A DNA stretch of 64,000 nucleotides from Liolophura sinensis (Eukaryota; Mollusca; Polyplacophora; Chitonida; Chitonidae). Position numbers and translations under genes: made by a program. How positions within the stretch are numbered: the first letter of the stretch is position 1; the number at the start of each line of letters is the position of its first letter. Below are positions 22,018-35,100 of this stretch, one piece after another. Location: positions 35,284,191 through 35,348,190 of the forward strand of contig NC_088302.1 of assembly GCF_032854445.1 (NCBI RefSeq), written 5' to 3'. Below the pieces are notes generated by a model. It ran no database searches. It was not told where the DNA came from and was given only the letters and a program-made list of their open reading frames with translations.

Positions 22018-25000
22018 CTGCATAAGAAGAAAAGCAAACAAAAACAAAAATAAAAATAATAATAATAAAAAAATATATCGAAAAAGTTTTGAGTATCTCA
22101 TAACGAACTCGATATCCATTAATGATATCTGACAAGCATGGAGAGCTTTAATTATACATGATTATATAAACAATAAAACTCCACTACAATACAACCTTAA
22201 AACAAACACTAACACCATTATCTGACTGGAGAGGAAAATGGCAAAATGACAAAATGGCAAAATTTTCGTCAAAATTGTTTCAATGTTCAGTAGGAAATAC
22301 TTTATGTTCTTGGCAAGAGATACTGGGTTTAGGCAAGAGCCACAATTCACCAAACCGCTTCTGCAGACCACCAGTAGACCTGTCTTTCCTTTTGCCAGCT
22401 GAGAATTTTGAGGTTTTGGGATTTGGGTCATTCAAATGTTGCACAGGGGTAGTCAGTGCTCACATGAATAATGTATGTGCAATATGTTAGCATTAAAGGA
22501 GCATATTCCGATAATGTTGCTTACCTCTGCTGTGTAGTCAACCATTAACCCCAGGTGTATATCAAAGGCTGCGGCAAACCGTTTCTCAGTTAATGCTGTA
22601 ATAGCAAACAGATTGATGAAAGGGTTGGTAGCATGGATAAAAGTCTAGTATACAGCTACAGAGGCCCATGACACTTTGCCAAAGTTTTCAGAAACTAATA
22701 GATACTCGTCATGTAACAGCTCACCTTTCCCTGTCTTCTGGTAGTGAAACTGTTTACAAGATTTACCATCTTGCAGTATGAACTCTGGTCAGCTTCTAAA
22801 TGTGGTCTGCACGTTTACAATGTAAAAGCAGAGCAAGTGGCTTTAAAGAAGTAAGAATGCATTGCCACAATTGCTACATAGCATATCATGGAGCAATTCT
22901 AACAGCTTTTTCAGCTACACCAGGATGTAGAAAAAAAGGCACTCTATAAACTAACTTCACTATTAACAGGAAAAAAATTCACAGATTTACAGAAAGAAAT
23001 TTTCAGCAAGTAAGCTAGTTACTGCACACATAATGAACATTTCCATAATCGTACCAATGGCTAAATATGACATCTTGACTTTGACTGGTGAAGATATGTT
23101 ATTCTGCTCCCATGCCTCCCTGAACAATAACATCTTCTTCCTGATTTCCTCTTTAGCCCTTTCCTAATAAAAGATAAAATGCATACACACACTGATCGTG
23201 ATGTTCAATTAGCAAATTAGAGAGATCTAAATTGATAAATCCACTATCCTACATACAATTATGAAATACATATATGAATTTGAACTTTGAATGAATGGAA
23301 ATTTACTTTCAGTTTCCAGTACATTTGTTGCTGTGATATGGCAGATGTGCAGCTTAAAAATAACCTCTGTAATATAATCAAAAGCTGACATCCAGTGAAA
23401 ATAAAACGGTAAACAAGTGTAATACACTGGCCCTACAGAGATTTCCCTTACCTCCAAGCAGTAGAAAAGCAGTCCTTGATCCCAAACATCAAACCCCAAT
23501 ATTTTAACACCCAAACTGGGTCACCCTATCAACAATGCATTCAACATTTCTTACTGGCCCCCGATAGCACAGTGGGCAGAGCGTCCGCTTTGGGGGCGGC
23601 TTACTTGCCTTTTTTAGAATATACTAACACTAGACAGCAGTGGAAATCCGTCCTGCAACAAAGAGGCACATCACATGCACTTGAAGGATTCCTTCATTGT
23701 CATATGACTGAAAAATTGTTAAGTACGACGTTAAACCCCAGGCACTCTCTCACTCACTCAAGCATTTCCCTTTAGTTTAATGGTAGAAGTGCAGGTAACA
23801 AATGGCCCGGTGGGAATTTCCCTTTGGTTGAATTGTAGAAGTGCAGGTTACAACTGGTCCAGTGGGTTATTTCCCTTTGGTTTAATGGTAGAAGCGCAGG
23901 ATACAGGCGGCCCTGTGGGAATTTCCCTATGGTTTAATGGTAGAAGTCCAGGTAACAACTGGCCCAGTAAAATTTCCCTTTGGTTCATTGGTAGAAGTGC
24001 CAAGATTGTTTGTTTAAACCCCAACCAGGTCACCCCCCTCACAAAATATATAACAGATACTCACTTTCAAGCATTCTTTACAACTTTCAAAAGCTGTCTG
24101 TAAGTGACCCTCCACTAGAGTGAGAAACTCCCCGTCTGTGGAACAGCCTAGTCTTTCCATACACCGCTCCACTGACTCTGTCAACTTGTCTGTTCCCAGG
24201 GTGGGTGATACGGGAGGGCTGGCAGGCACTAGGTTAGGGACAACCAGGGGCACTGGCAGAGGGGTGGTGGTGTCCAGGGCTGGGGGCAACAGGAGAACCC
24301 CACTGGTGACAGGCGGGCCTGACTCGGGGGGTAACAAGCTGCCTGTAAACGTTAAGGTGACAAAATCAAACAACCATATGGCGAAACGTACAGGTCAAGG
24401 AAAGCTTGAATTTCTACCATTTCCTTCTATGTATGTATGGGAAATGACCTAAAATTTTACCCTAAAAGTAAAACTACTTTTCCCTAATAGTATTACACCC
24501 TACAATCTATGCACCTCAAAAGGCCTATCTGTGATCCATAAACACTCAGAATCAAGCAAAATGTGCAGCTTAGCCCTGGGCGAAATTTCACGTCAGTTAA
24601 CTTGTTGTGTATGGCCTATGAGAGATACGAGTTCTCAGAGATCTGCCTGGTGGCGCTTGTGCATATACCGGAAGTTGGGGTTAGAACTCTGCAGCACATG
24701 GCCTTCGTGCATGAGCTTTCGGCAAATGGAGCATTTTGTAACCACAACTTCCGGTATATGCTCGAGCGCCCCCCACGCGGAATTCCTGAGAACTCTTACC
24801 TTTCTTAGGCCCTATTAGAGTGAGCGCTTGGGGCTTAACGTCAGCCCTATTAGAGGGAAATGGCATAACAACAAATAGAGTACAAGAGAGTACAGATTGG
24901 TTTCGCAACCTGTGTAAAGTGGGAAAAATTAAATCCAGTTACAGTAAATCGCGTAGAGTTAAGCTGATGATTTTAAAAGTGTATCCCATGATTCCTTGTG

Positions 25001-28000
25001 TTTGGTTGTGATTCTTGGAAATGAGACACAGCTGTAGGGCAGTAGGGGTATGAGGAGTGTGTTCACAAGATTGTACATACCTGTGACAAGACCAGTAAAC
25101 ACTCTCACTCTTCACTGACCATGCAACTGCTGGCTCAAGTAGAATCGCTACACAGCTACTGCCAGAAGGCACATTTCACGTATAGTGTGCCACATGCCAC
25201 ATGCCAAAACGCATCAGTGAGAAACGAAATGTTAGCACAAGAGCATATCTTCGACCAGAATGCCTGTTTCACGTATAGTTTGCAATAGTATGTCGAGCCA
25301 AAACAGGTGGATTGCAGTTAAACGTTGTATCTAGTTTCGGAAACTTTGCCAAAATGTGCTTCTGTTTTGAACTGAAGGTACCCGATTTGATAAGGCAAGA
25401 AAATGGAATTCTTCTGAAATGGGAGGAGAGTTTCAAATGTAACAAAATAACATGTGCCCGAGATGTGGCAAACTTAACTTCTATTTTGCCAGAGGTTGAC
25501 AACGACACCTATGTCGCTAAAATACCTTTGTATGCCGATTTGTTAAATTTATTGACTGGTCTGTGAACAGACAACACCGTACTCCCCATAATGCTGTCAT
25601 CGGTTGACCTCAAGGTAACCTGAACAATTAAGCATTCGCTCATTTAATTGAGACCAGCCAGTGTAACCCACAAATTTAGCCTGTCAGCCTGAGAAGTAAT
25701 ACGTCAAGTAGCCCTTTGAATGTGGACATTTTTGGAATAAACAGGTTTGTTCACTTTATTCACTTTAATTCAAGAGTAAAAACAAAGGTGTAACTGGTCG
25801 GGAAATCTTTAAGCCTCAGTCAAGTACTGCAGTTGACCCCCCATACGGTGTGGATTAACAGCCTAAGTCTTCATGAAGTTTATTGGGAGAGTGTGTGTGT
25901 TTGGGGGGGGGGGGGGGGGGGGGGGTTGCTAATATCTCATATGTCATGCCACCCCCAACCATACGTCATTTTCCGCAAGTTATTTCACGGGTCAAAAAAA
26001 CATAATTTTTTTTTGGTGACCAAAGGACCTAAACTTGAGAGCAAGTCACTGGCTTGTTAGTCGCAACCAAGAATGTTTCAATGAGAGTCTGGATGGACTA
26101 GTGGGTGTGTAATCACTCTTCTCTCAGTCCATGCCTGGGGAGTCTACCCAGTGTGGCGAGGGTCTACAGCCAGACCACCACTGGGGATTACTGCAGAGGT
26201 GGGGGTTGATCCCTTACTGCTGTCATCTAAAATCGACTTACTAAAGTCAACTTATGGTCAGAAATTTTCCGGTAAACTCTCGCGATTTACTGTAACTTCA
26301 GTGTTTTTTTCCCTGCCATTATTCTCATGGATGAATAAATAACCTTATAACCTAACAAAGTACAGTATTAATATGCTAAAACTAAGTATTAACAAAGTTA
26401 AACAGGCTACACAAATTCAGATGCAAGGCAAACACGATCATAAACAGCAAAAACGTATACACATACTGGTATCTGAAAATGTTTGAAAAATAAAATTATA
26501 AAAGAAAAGAGATTTAGATTCATGCAAGGATAGTTAGTCGCTATACGAAAGCTGTAAAGAAACAGGCAAATATAAACTTAATACTGAAGCAGTGAAAATG
26601 AAGGAGAGGAATATTTACCATCACCACTGTCTGATGATGCAGGAATGTTAGTAGGCCCACTAAGGGGGAAAGCCACTCGCTTGTTCAGTACTGTTCTCCT
26701 GGGTGAGCTCTCAGCTGTATTGGTAGAGCTGGGAGCGAATGAGAAGACAGGTGGGTCGTTCCAACCTCGTTCAGGATTTCCTACATTACATAAGATATAG
26801 CAGAAATATATGCTATTCTACAAGACTGGAGTTTACAGTTGAAAAGCACACATAAAGCATATGGACCAACACTAAATTTGAAGTCCTTGTTGACAAGCTG
26901 GGAAACATGATCATACACTATTGAATTCTGTAAAACAGTAGTATAAAATGAAAAATAAAACCAAAATCCAACACTGCATTATTATTAACGACTGGGGGCG
27001 GGGGGCAATTAACTGGCATGCTTAAGCTGAATATATAAAGCTAGTCGAAGGCACAATTTCCAAAGAACATTGTGTGCAAATTCAGAGTTATCTCCCCTAC
27101 ATGTATAATGCTGATCATCTTTTCCACATGCGTTTGCTTAATTTTATTGGGGTACTCCCTCTTCAAAGGATTTTCATTTTCTAAGACGGACAAACAGTTG
27201 ACTCTGCATAACAAATCTATAAGGCAATTCTGGCTGTCTATAACGAGTACAGAAACCAACTACATGTAAATATTAGTTCATTAGTTCGATTTATGTTTTC
27301 TGGCACTTTCACAGTATTTCCAGATTGGTTGGCGAATATGTAAATGAGAAGATGAAACAACTTCCTAAATCCAATTGACTTTTACACACAGATATGATCT
27401 TGCTATCTTCAATGCAAACAGCGTTACTATTTTTGTTTAAATGAAAATTCTAGCTCCGAAACATCTGAATGGTAGAAGAGCTAAGCATTAGTTCTCTTAA
27501 AATGTTACCAGTAACTTTTTTCAGTTTTACAGCTGGCGGAAACAGGAGTGCCCTGATTACTAACCTTTCATAAGTTACAGACAAACTCTTCCACAAACGA
27601 ATACTGAATTTCACGCCGTGTTGGACAAATAGTCAACAAACTCAATACTGTGCAAACAGTCCCTACAGTGCTGACATTCACATTTTGTCACCACAACTCT
27701 ATGAATAATAACACCAGAGTAATTTAGAAAATTAATCATAACCAATGATTACAGTATAACACCACATTGGCAATTTCAGCAACAAAATGTTTGTTTTTTT
27801 TTCAATAAAAATCTTGAACTCGGGATAAGGCATTACATACTGATAAAGTTATAGCAATAGTTCACCCTTATGATCATAGCCAAATGTTACTGAGTTTTCC
27901 AGAGCACATTATTAGAGCATAATAGAGCATAAACAATCAACCACTTCATTTTATCACTTTTTACTGTAAATGCCTTTTTACTTTGAAAGGCATAAACTTT

Positions 28001-31000
28001 CGCGGATTGGGTAAGAAGACACATTCGCGGGAATCAACTTTGGATGACCTTAACAGAATTTCTGGACAACTGATAAAGGGAAATCAAACTTCAATACAGA
28101 AACGTCAAGTAATAAAACTACCCAAGCATTCAAGTAACAATGTTATCATTTAAACTTGTTTGTACCTGTAAGATGTGACAAAAATTCTATACAATACAGT
28201 AACTTAATCAGACGATAGGAAGTTAATCCTCCTAAGCTTTTAATCTTTTGAAGACTGTAAATCTTTATAAAAAGAAGCCCTTACCTGCTATGTGAGCAAA
28301 TATTTGTGTAACTCACTTCGGGTGACGACAAAGGATTAAATTTGATATAAATAAATCCCTCTGTTTAATTCTCATGCATCAGTGGTGTGAGTGAAACTTT
28401 GAGCGAAGTGTGACAGATTTGAGTAAATTTCTCAGAAATGATCATTATGAAAAGGAAGTTTTAAGTACGGAAACCTCCGAGAGGTGTATCGGGCGCATCG
28501 AAAAGGTGATCTGACAGGAAAGCAAGTACAGTCGATAAAAAAATAGCCCCTCTCATCGTATGTATATCGTATCACATACCACATCACCAGTACAAATTAT
28601 CAATTTGCACGTCTCTAACCGCGGCAGTAAATCAACAACAACAATATCGTAATGTGGCGATACTTAGACAGGGCCAAGCCTCCCTAAAGGAAAGCAAGAT
28701 TACCTGACGATCAATTAAGATGGATTTGTGAAAGCTGGAATACATTCTTATTAGGTATTTCTAATTAACATGTTTGAAAAAGCATTAAAACTGTAGTGCT
28801 TGTTAATGAATTTTTACCTGTAATGCATGCTAAGTTAATAAATTACTCACGTGGGTTTTATATTCCATGGCACTTATTTTTGCGGAAATGTGTTTGCTTA
28901 TTTACGCGAATGTTAGTACCACGTGAATAAAAAGGAATATACAGTGCTTGTAAACCACCACAAGAGTTACAACGAGAAATATGACTGAATGTGTTGTAGG
29001 ATATTTTGCTCCATCATCTTTGCAGATAAATTGTATTTTAGTCTGATACCTTGACTACAATGCACTCTTTTGAGGTAGCTGTGCAGAGACAAAAAGTGTG
29101 AAAACTTTCAGAAAAAGGAGACAAAACGGAAATGCGGTTTATCGGTGGTATTTCTCTTCATAGCAGGCCTTTATTTTCCTAATCCTTTACCAGAATCTAA
29201 ATGGATTCCCATAGGTTTGCCTTGTGGGAATCCACCAGAATGTAGGTCAAATCTAGTACTACATAGTATGCAGTTGCCGCAACTTTTAATATGTGGTAAA
29301 TAAAATCGAACAGTTTCGGGGATTCCAGGTGACAAAAATATCACTACACAGGTGTAGAAATATGCCCCACAAATTAAAAGGCCAGCAGGGCAAGATGACT
29401 TGGAAATCAAATGGCCTTTTCCCAATTTTTTCAGGTCCTTCATGATAAAAAAAGCACCATGCCAATAACGTTTTAACATTGTAGTTTGATCTGATATGTG
29501 TAGTTTATTATTATCTTTGTTCAAAGAATTACATGATTAATGGTTACTGATGACATGAACAATTTTTTTTAAAAGTTCAGGTACTAGAGTGTTGCAACCT
29601 AGAAATCAGCAGTGAGCTTTTAATATTGGGTAAGATGTTGGGGGCCAGCGATCCTCGCAAGGGCCCTATTAGTAAAATATAAACCATCCTTAGACCAAAG
29701 CTTTCAACTACAGATGTCAGCTGTATCTGATTGAGTTGCTGACATTTGTGGTGGACTTGCTACATTCCTGAGACATTTGACAGGAGCATGCCACAATAAA
29801 ATCTTTCCTTTGGTTCCAAAGCTCAATTGCAGATGCGAACAAATTGACAAGCAAACTGTTTTAAGTCGTCCCAATTCCTGCTGCTTTCGGTGTTTCATTG
29901 CTGCTTAGTAGCCAACAAAATATTTTTACAAAAATGTCTTCACACACCCTTTTTCACAGTTTCACGTCCATTTCACTGCAATCTTCTGATTAGTTTTGGA
30001 TATATTTCGGTTTTAATCGTCCTCTGTAACAACCACCACTACTGTAGCTGTCAAACAGCCATTGCGCTATTGAACACAGGTGGTATTTCCCACAATTTGT
30101 TAGAAGCTCCCTCATAGGTCCACAGGAGAGAGACAATCAATGAGGATAGCCTGTATCATAGCAACGTTCACTAGAAACCAGCACCTGTTATCTGCTTTCC
30201 TTTCACTTTTACCTGCATGCTGAAGATTTATGAAACTAAAGACGAATGAACTCCCACTTTGTTTACCCACCATGCCCTAATTCATCAGAATTTGTGTACA
30301 CATTTAAAGCTCTTAATTTCCTTCCCTACTGTTAAAATTTAGCTTGGCTGCTGGACTTTCATATCCCAACATTCGTATTCGACAGCATGTCAAAGATTTC
30401 ACTATCAGCAGGCCAGGGGTTACTTCGACCCCTGCTGTATTTCATTATTTGTCAGTTAGTTTGTGATGAATAATTTGCTTGCAATGTTGGATAAAACCAA
30501 TAGTTTGGTGATTCATTTCAAAAATTAAAATTTAATTCACAGTTTATTTTGATTTTGGTTCGTCAATATAGATGTTCTAGTATTTGTATGTTTTGAAAGT
30601 TACATGTATCATGGCAAACAACAACAACACCCATTCAAGATAACGTGTAAATAGTCTAACAAAACACATATCATGGCGATGTTTATGGTCGTATTATTTT
30701 TGTGACTTTCATACGGGATTCCTGAGAATTTGCTTGACCGTAGTCATGGCATGAATCGGATTCCCGTCAAAAGTAAAGCCCTGTACAGCATTAAATGTTC
30801 GAATACTACCAATGATAGCTGTGGATGCAGGCACTGCTTTCATCTGAATAGATTTTATGGCTACCCACTGTTCATCAGTGGAGGATTGACTAACGTTTGA
30901 TCAAGGCGATACTGACACGAAAAACTACCATGAAACAAGAATAACAGCAAGTTGACCACTAACCACTGATTGACACTGCAGCAGTGGAAAACATGACAGG

Positions 31001-31401
31001 ATTTCCTGATTTTCACAATGTCCCTGTCGTATTTTCACATTCAGTTGAAGTATCATCAAAATCAACGTCAACGCGTAACGGTATTGACAAGCATGAAACC
31101 AATTCCATAATTATCTCTTGATACACTAAATGGAGTTAGGCGACTGTCATGTTCTCATTGTTATGTTGTTGTTGTTGATGTAAATGTTCCATGCGTGAGT
31201 GTTGTCTATCTTCCTCAACTGACACATCAGTCATAGCAAGGCATGGGGAGGAAGTCACCAATGATGACTGACTAAGCTCATTAGTGTATGTACACACATA
31301 AAAGCCTTCTAAAAAATTAGGCATTCTTCGCTATCTAAACAGCACAGCAGAAGATAATGCGTCGCTCGGATTGCCAACTCACCGGGTTTGGATTCCGCCA
31401 T
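21814..31401 (-). CDS. SRA1: SRA1, steroid receptor RNA activator protein, complete six-exon gene
   Basis: Coding exons, 5' to 3': 31383-31401, 26619-26780, 24065-24342, 23055-23163, 22525-22595, 21814-22017. The predicted protein is 280 aa (human 236). It opens MAESKPGNPERGWNDPP, the conserved SRA1 N-terminus, then has a Ser/Pro-rich linker. Residues about 120-230 form the SRA1 helical-bundle domain (Pfam SRA1/Sec31-related), including WMVGIKRLI at 217-225. The acidic, charged tail ends SPSTGS. In vertebrates the locus yields both a coactivator RNA and this nuclear/cytoplasmic protein; here only the protein-coding side can be supported. Linker exon 3 is longer and more proline-rich than in human, which explains the extra length. 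The gene shares its upstream region with STIM. Confidence 0.93.
22525..22595 (-). CDS. SRA1: SRA1 exon 5
   Basis: Encodes LTEKRFAAAFDIHLGLMVDY plus TAE. The A-DIH-LMVD core is the SRA1 domain signature. Acceptor ATTACAG, donor GTAAGC, phase 0. Confidence 0.95.
23055..23163 (-). CDS. SRA1: SRA1 exon 4
   Basis: Encodes ERAKEEIRKKMLLFREAWEQ, then NNISSPVKVKMSYLAI. It matches human RR-LALL-EQW--GKLS-PVK-RM. Acceptor TTATTAG; the donor GTACGA is weak but keeps frame. Confidence 0.92.
23555..23762 (+). repeat. SINE family B, shortened internally
   Basis: A tRNA-like head (GATAGCACAGTGGGCAGAGC) is followed closely by the 3' end TCATATGACTGAAAAATTGT, TAAGTACGACGTTAAACCCC and a CACT-rich tail. The middle of the element is missing. 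SRA1 intron 3. Confidence 0.8.
23764..24005. repeat. About 52-56 bp tandem repeat, about four units
   Basis: Units begin ATTTCCCTTTGGTTTAATGG and contain TAGAAGTGCAGGTAACAA and GGCCCAGTGGG. The array abuts the tail of the family B SINE and stops 60 bp before SRA1 exon 3. Confidence 0.85.
24065..24342 (-). CDS. SRA1: SRA1 exon 3, proline-rich linker and first helix
   Basis: Encodes a Pro/Leu/Val-rich linker (residues 62 to about 115), then LTESVERCMERLGC and LVEGHLQTAFESCKECLK, the first helices of the SRA1 domain. Acceptor TTTACAG, donor GTGAGT, phase 0. It is GC-richer than the surrounding introns. Confidence 0.88.
24606..24820. repeat. Fold-back element with about 75-bp arms
   Basis: The left arm at about 24606-24681 (GAGTTCTCAG, GCATATACCGGAAGTTG) returns as reverse complement at about 24740-24820, with a 58-bp loop. 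The 3' end of a family B SINE follows at once. SRA1 intron 2 (24343-26618). Confidence 0.85.
25312..25566 (+). other. 84-codon open frame inside SRA1 intron 2
   Basis: Reads from MQLNVVSSFGNF to LLNLLTGL, with balanced amino-acid composition, unlike the AT-driven chance frames around it. I recognise no family. It could be a degraded mobile-element fragment or chance. Confidence 0.2.
25903..25925 (+). repeat. Run of about 23 guanines
   Basis: Follows a short TG repeat. It could form a G-quadruplex and is also a likely place for sequencing-length error. SRA1 intron 2. Confidence 0.85.
26619..26780 (-). CDS. SRA1: SRA1 exon 2
   Basis: Encodes NPERGWNDPPVFSFAPSS, then SSPRRTVLNKRVAFPLSG and NIPASSDSGD. 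GW-NDPP and the RR-L-KRVA-P motif match vertebrate SRA1. Donor GTAAAT, phase 1. Confidence 0.94.
26781..31382. other. SRA1 intron 1
   Basis: 4.6 kb with no exon I can support. An open frame of 117 codons at 29171-29524 (minus) has no recognisable family. I see no tandem array and no clear SINE. Confidence 0.6.
31383..31401 (-). CDS. SRA1: SRA1 exon 1, coding part
   Basis: Encodes MAESKP plus one base, then donor GTGAGT. The start context AAAATGGCGG matches the YY1-type motif often found around metazoan start sites. Phase 1 joins exon 2 as a glycine, giving the conserved KPGN-ERGW. Confidence 0.88.
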
Positions 31402-31838
31402 TTTTGCTGTCCCACAACCACCTTCGACCAATCAGAAACCCACAAATAAACCTTTCCGGGCAGTGCCATCAACTCAGCATTCACCGCAACAACCATGATT
31501 AATGTTCGATGTTATTTTATGTAACTCATCTGGATTTCTGCTCATTGTATATTTGATGGCAAACAGTGAATATTTTAATTTGTTGCGCTCTACTATACAC
31601 CATTGTGGGTTGATGACAGAGTTAATACTGTGGAGAAATCCTGTGGTTTCCGAAGGGGGCTTTTGTATCGAATAACAGCCCAGCTGACGACCACCCGTTC
31701 AGTCCTACGACGGATATATCGACTGCGGGAATGGAACTTTTCTTCGCGATTGTGAGGTTACAAAGGGACAAATATGTTGTGATCGGTTCGTCAACGTGCC
31801 ATCCTGAATCCCGGTGATGGTAAAGTCTTTCGGTAGAT
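31402..31838. promoter_or_regulatory. Head-to-head promoter region between SRA1 and STIM
   Basis: The 437 bp between the two divergent start codons are richer in CG dinucleotides than the flanks. A CCAAT box in STIM orientation lies at 31428-31432, and the SRA1 start sits in an AATGGCGG (YY1-like) context. No TATA box is evident near either start. Both 5' UTRs must lie inside this stretch unless upstream exons exist. Confidence 0.6.
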
Positions 31839-32175
31839 ATGGTGAAAACGGAGAGAGTGATAATGTGGAGGATTACCCTGTATGGAAGGACTTCGAAGGC
31901 TGCCAAATGCCCGGCGGGTGTTCTCTTGATGTTCTCTGTCGTTTTGTTGCTGTCTGGACGGACATTGTGTCAAAGACCAACACACACATCGAACCGAAAT
32001 TCCATTGAAAGTAGCAAACCACAATCTCAGGCTATTATTCAGGTCCCCAGTTCGGATGAATCTCAACATTTACTACGTACCGGTGAAATTATTAACTACA
32101 AATCGGCGGGTAGCGGACGCAACAGGCCGGATGAAAACAAACTGCGGCGAGTTCCACGTGTTGGGATAGACAGAG
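31839..32175 (+). CDS. STIM: STIM exon 1, signal peptide and variable N-terminus
   Basis: The first ATG gives MVKTERVI; an in-frame ATG at 31863 (MWRITLYG) could also start. A hydrophobic run, GVLLMFSVVLLLSG, then TLCQ fits a signal peptide. The rest is a Ser/Asn/Arg-rich lumenal segment of low conservation. Donor GTAAGT, phase 1. Confidence 0.88.
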
Positions 32176-35100
32176 GTAAGTGAGCCTTGACGGTCATGCA
32201 GTTTGACACCAAATTACTTAACATGTACGTGACTGTAAACAAAGAAAGGTAATGGTGTGAAGTAAGGTTGTTTGAAATTTGTACTGTGTAGATGAGGGTA
32301 AAAACATAAAATAACATAACCTAAGCAGGTTATTGCTTAGGTCACAGACACTTCACTTCTTTTTTCTGTCAAAGCCCTATTGGAAATTGGTGTGGAGGCA
32401 AAACAATTTTGATTTCTTCATTGTCATTATATGATGATGTCAACATTTGTGACAGCTTCTTTTCGAAAACAATCTCCCCCAAAATAATTAGTGAGGGGCG
32501 GTGATGAAAAACCATGAATCCAATGTGATGCTGGTGCAAAGTGCATTTTATTTGATACATTTATGTGCACACATCAAAAAGCCGCTTTTTGGCATATCAA
32601 GGGAAGTATTTTCCCAATTCTTAATAACTTCACTGTCCATACTTTGTACAGCTACAAGTGTATAATGTAAACAGTAAAGCTGTAGGTCCTGCACAGCCGA
32701 GTTAACTTATACACACTATATCTATTTTAATGGATATCTTTTTTAATTTGTTTGTTCTTTGTTCGTGTATTACAAAAATGTCCTCTCAGCATCCCATGTT
32801 AGACTGAGTATCAGATCGGTTACTATTTTAAACTTTGACATATATAATATCAGAGATTTGGCATCATTGACCTGCATACTAATGTCATGTCCTTTGTAGC
32901 AAGTCCCAGTGCATTTATGCAATGTTGCCTCTTTTTATTGTTGCACTGCAAGCAACATTTTAGGATGTTTCATACTTTTCTTGGAGTCACAATGACAACT
33001 GTAAGAGTTGCAAAGTGTGTGCTGTTTCATAATTATATATAATGGATTAAATGTAACAATTAATAAGAGTGAATAGGTGTTCAGACAAAGTGATACTGTT
33101 ACATCAAGTTAGCCATGTGCAACAGTCAGTGGGGTTTATGAGCAGCCCTGCAATCCCATGTTAATTTTATCTTCACTGTTAACATACCATTGTCTTATAT
33201 GTGCAGTATCGTGCAAGTATGACATCTTTGTGAAAGTGGCCCCACGTTCCCCACTCTCAGTGTACATGTCAGTGGCTACCTTGATAACAAGAAGTGGTTG
33301 ACCCATGCTGATGGCATGTGGCTATTTGCATTGTGCGATAAAGATTTATGATTTAAAGATTTCTGTACTTCCTCCAAATGGTATTAATTTATTTTTTTCC
33401 ATAAAATTTTTGTGCCATACTCAAGAATATTTCACCTATGTGACGACGGTGAGCATTATGGTGGGAGGAAACTGGGCAGAGCCCGGAAGGAATCCCATGA
33501 CCTCCAAATGGCAACAGATCAATTGCATAATGATGTATTAGTGATATCACAGGGATCGAGTCATTGCTGCATAGGTAAGATGCTTACCCTAGTCACTAGG
33601 TCACATGAATGTTGGCTCCATTTTATTTCCTGCTTAGGATTAAACTTAGCCAGTTTCTTGTTCACCTGTCTACATGGATGGAGGACATTATTGCTATATC
33701 ACATATTTTAAGACTCAGTGTTTTCAACACTTGTCTCATAAGAGAGGTGAGATGAGGAAAAAAGAAATGTGGGCAAACTACTCAGACAAAATAGTCTTGA
33801 ACTGGGCTGTTTGGAGACCCTTTGGAAACACTTCGGATTCCTGGCACATCCCATGATTCTCGAACAGGTCGAAATTTTTGAAAGAATCCAGTACTTCATT
33901 TGCTCACAGGATCTTAATGGCAACTTGGCACCATTGTGAAAGTGAAAAAGAAAAATATATGACATGAATAAAATAATGAATAATCAATGTATTCAACGCT
34001 TCATGATAATGTGAGGTACATGTACAATATGTGCAATTAATTAAAAAAGAATCTAGACATTGGTGATGTACATGTACTCTGTAAAATGCAAATAAAGGTT
34101 ATTTTGCTCAATACTGACAATTTGGAAGATTCAGGCTGTAGCAGTAAAGCCAGCACTATCTTTCATGATTTGGTGATTCAGACATCCCTGTATTTATTTA
34201 TTTATTTATTTATTTGATTGGTGTTTTACGCAGTACTCAAGAATATTTCACTTATACGACGGCGGCCAGCATTATGGTGGGAGGAAACCGGGCAGAGCGC
34301 GGTGGAAACCCACGACCATCCGCAGGTTGCTGGCAGACCTTCCCACATACAGCCGGAGAGGAAGCCAGCATGAACATCCCTGTATTAAAAGTGTATGTAG
34401 TTATCAAATGGCCTATCAACCCAATGTTTGAGAGGCTTTTCATGCGCATTATGGCTTTATTTCTGTGCAACTTCATGTGCACAGCACAGATATTTTGATG
34501 AATTACTTGTAAATTAATGTACCAATTGAGGCATTTCAGACTTTCTGGTTGTTTGTCACCATAACTACAATATTGTACTCTGGAGAATGTTTTGTATATA
34601 TATATATATTTGATTGAGCACACATAGTGCTTGTAGGCCATTTAGACATACCCGCACAGTAAATGTACCAAGCGGTGTCATAACCACAGTATTCTGGGAG
34701 TTTGTTGGCTTTATTGCGGTCAGGTTATTCTCATGGTTAGCCATTAAGTGCATGCTGTAGGGTGTCTTTGAAATGGTGTATTGCTGTTAATGGATAAGCC
34801 TCTTTTACTTTTATTTCACTCTTCTTTGCACAGATGCACTGAGATTTAGGCTGTTAGATATGACCTGGGAAACACTAAGGAATGGCCACACATTGTGTAC
34901 TGTTTTACAATGCACTGCATTAACTGTGGTCAACAGTACATACGTGTATGCACTTGTAGGCACAAACCATGGTCTGAGCACTGTGGCATTGTGTGTTTGT
35001 TACACTTTGCAAAAGTAAATACTCATCGCAAAACAGCACTGACTAGCTTCTTAGTTTGGGCACGTGTCTTAGGTGTCAGAATTTAGGCTGAGATCGAGAA

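Noticed and set aside
24014-24373. Full 119-codon minus frame over SRA1 exon 3 taken as a separate gene
   Set aside because: Only 24065-24342 is exon; the rest of the frame reads through splice sites into introns.
29171-29524. 117-codon minus frame in SRA1 intron 1
   Set aside because: No family recognised and no splice or promoter support.
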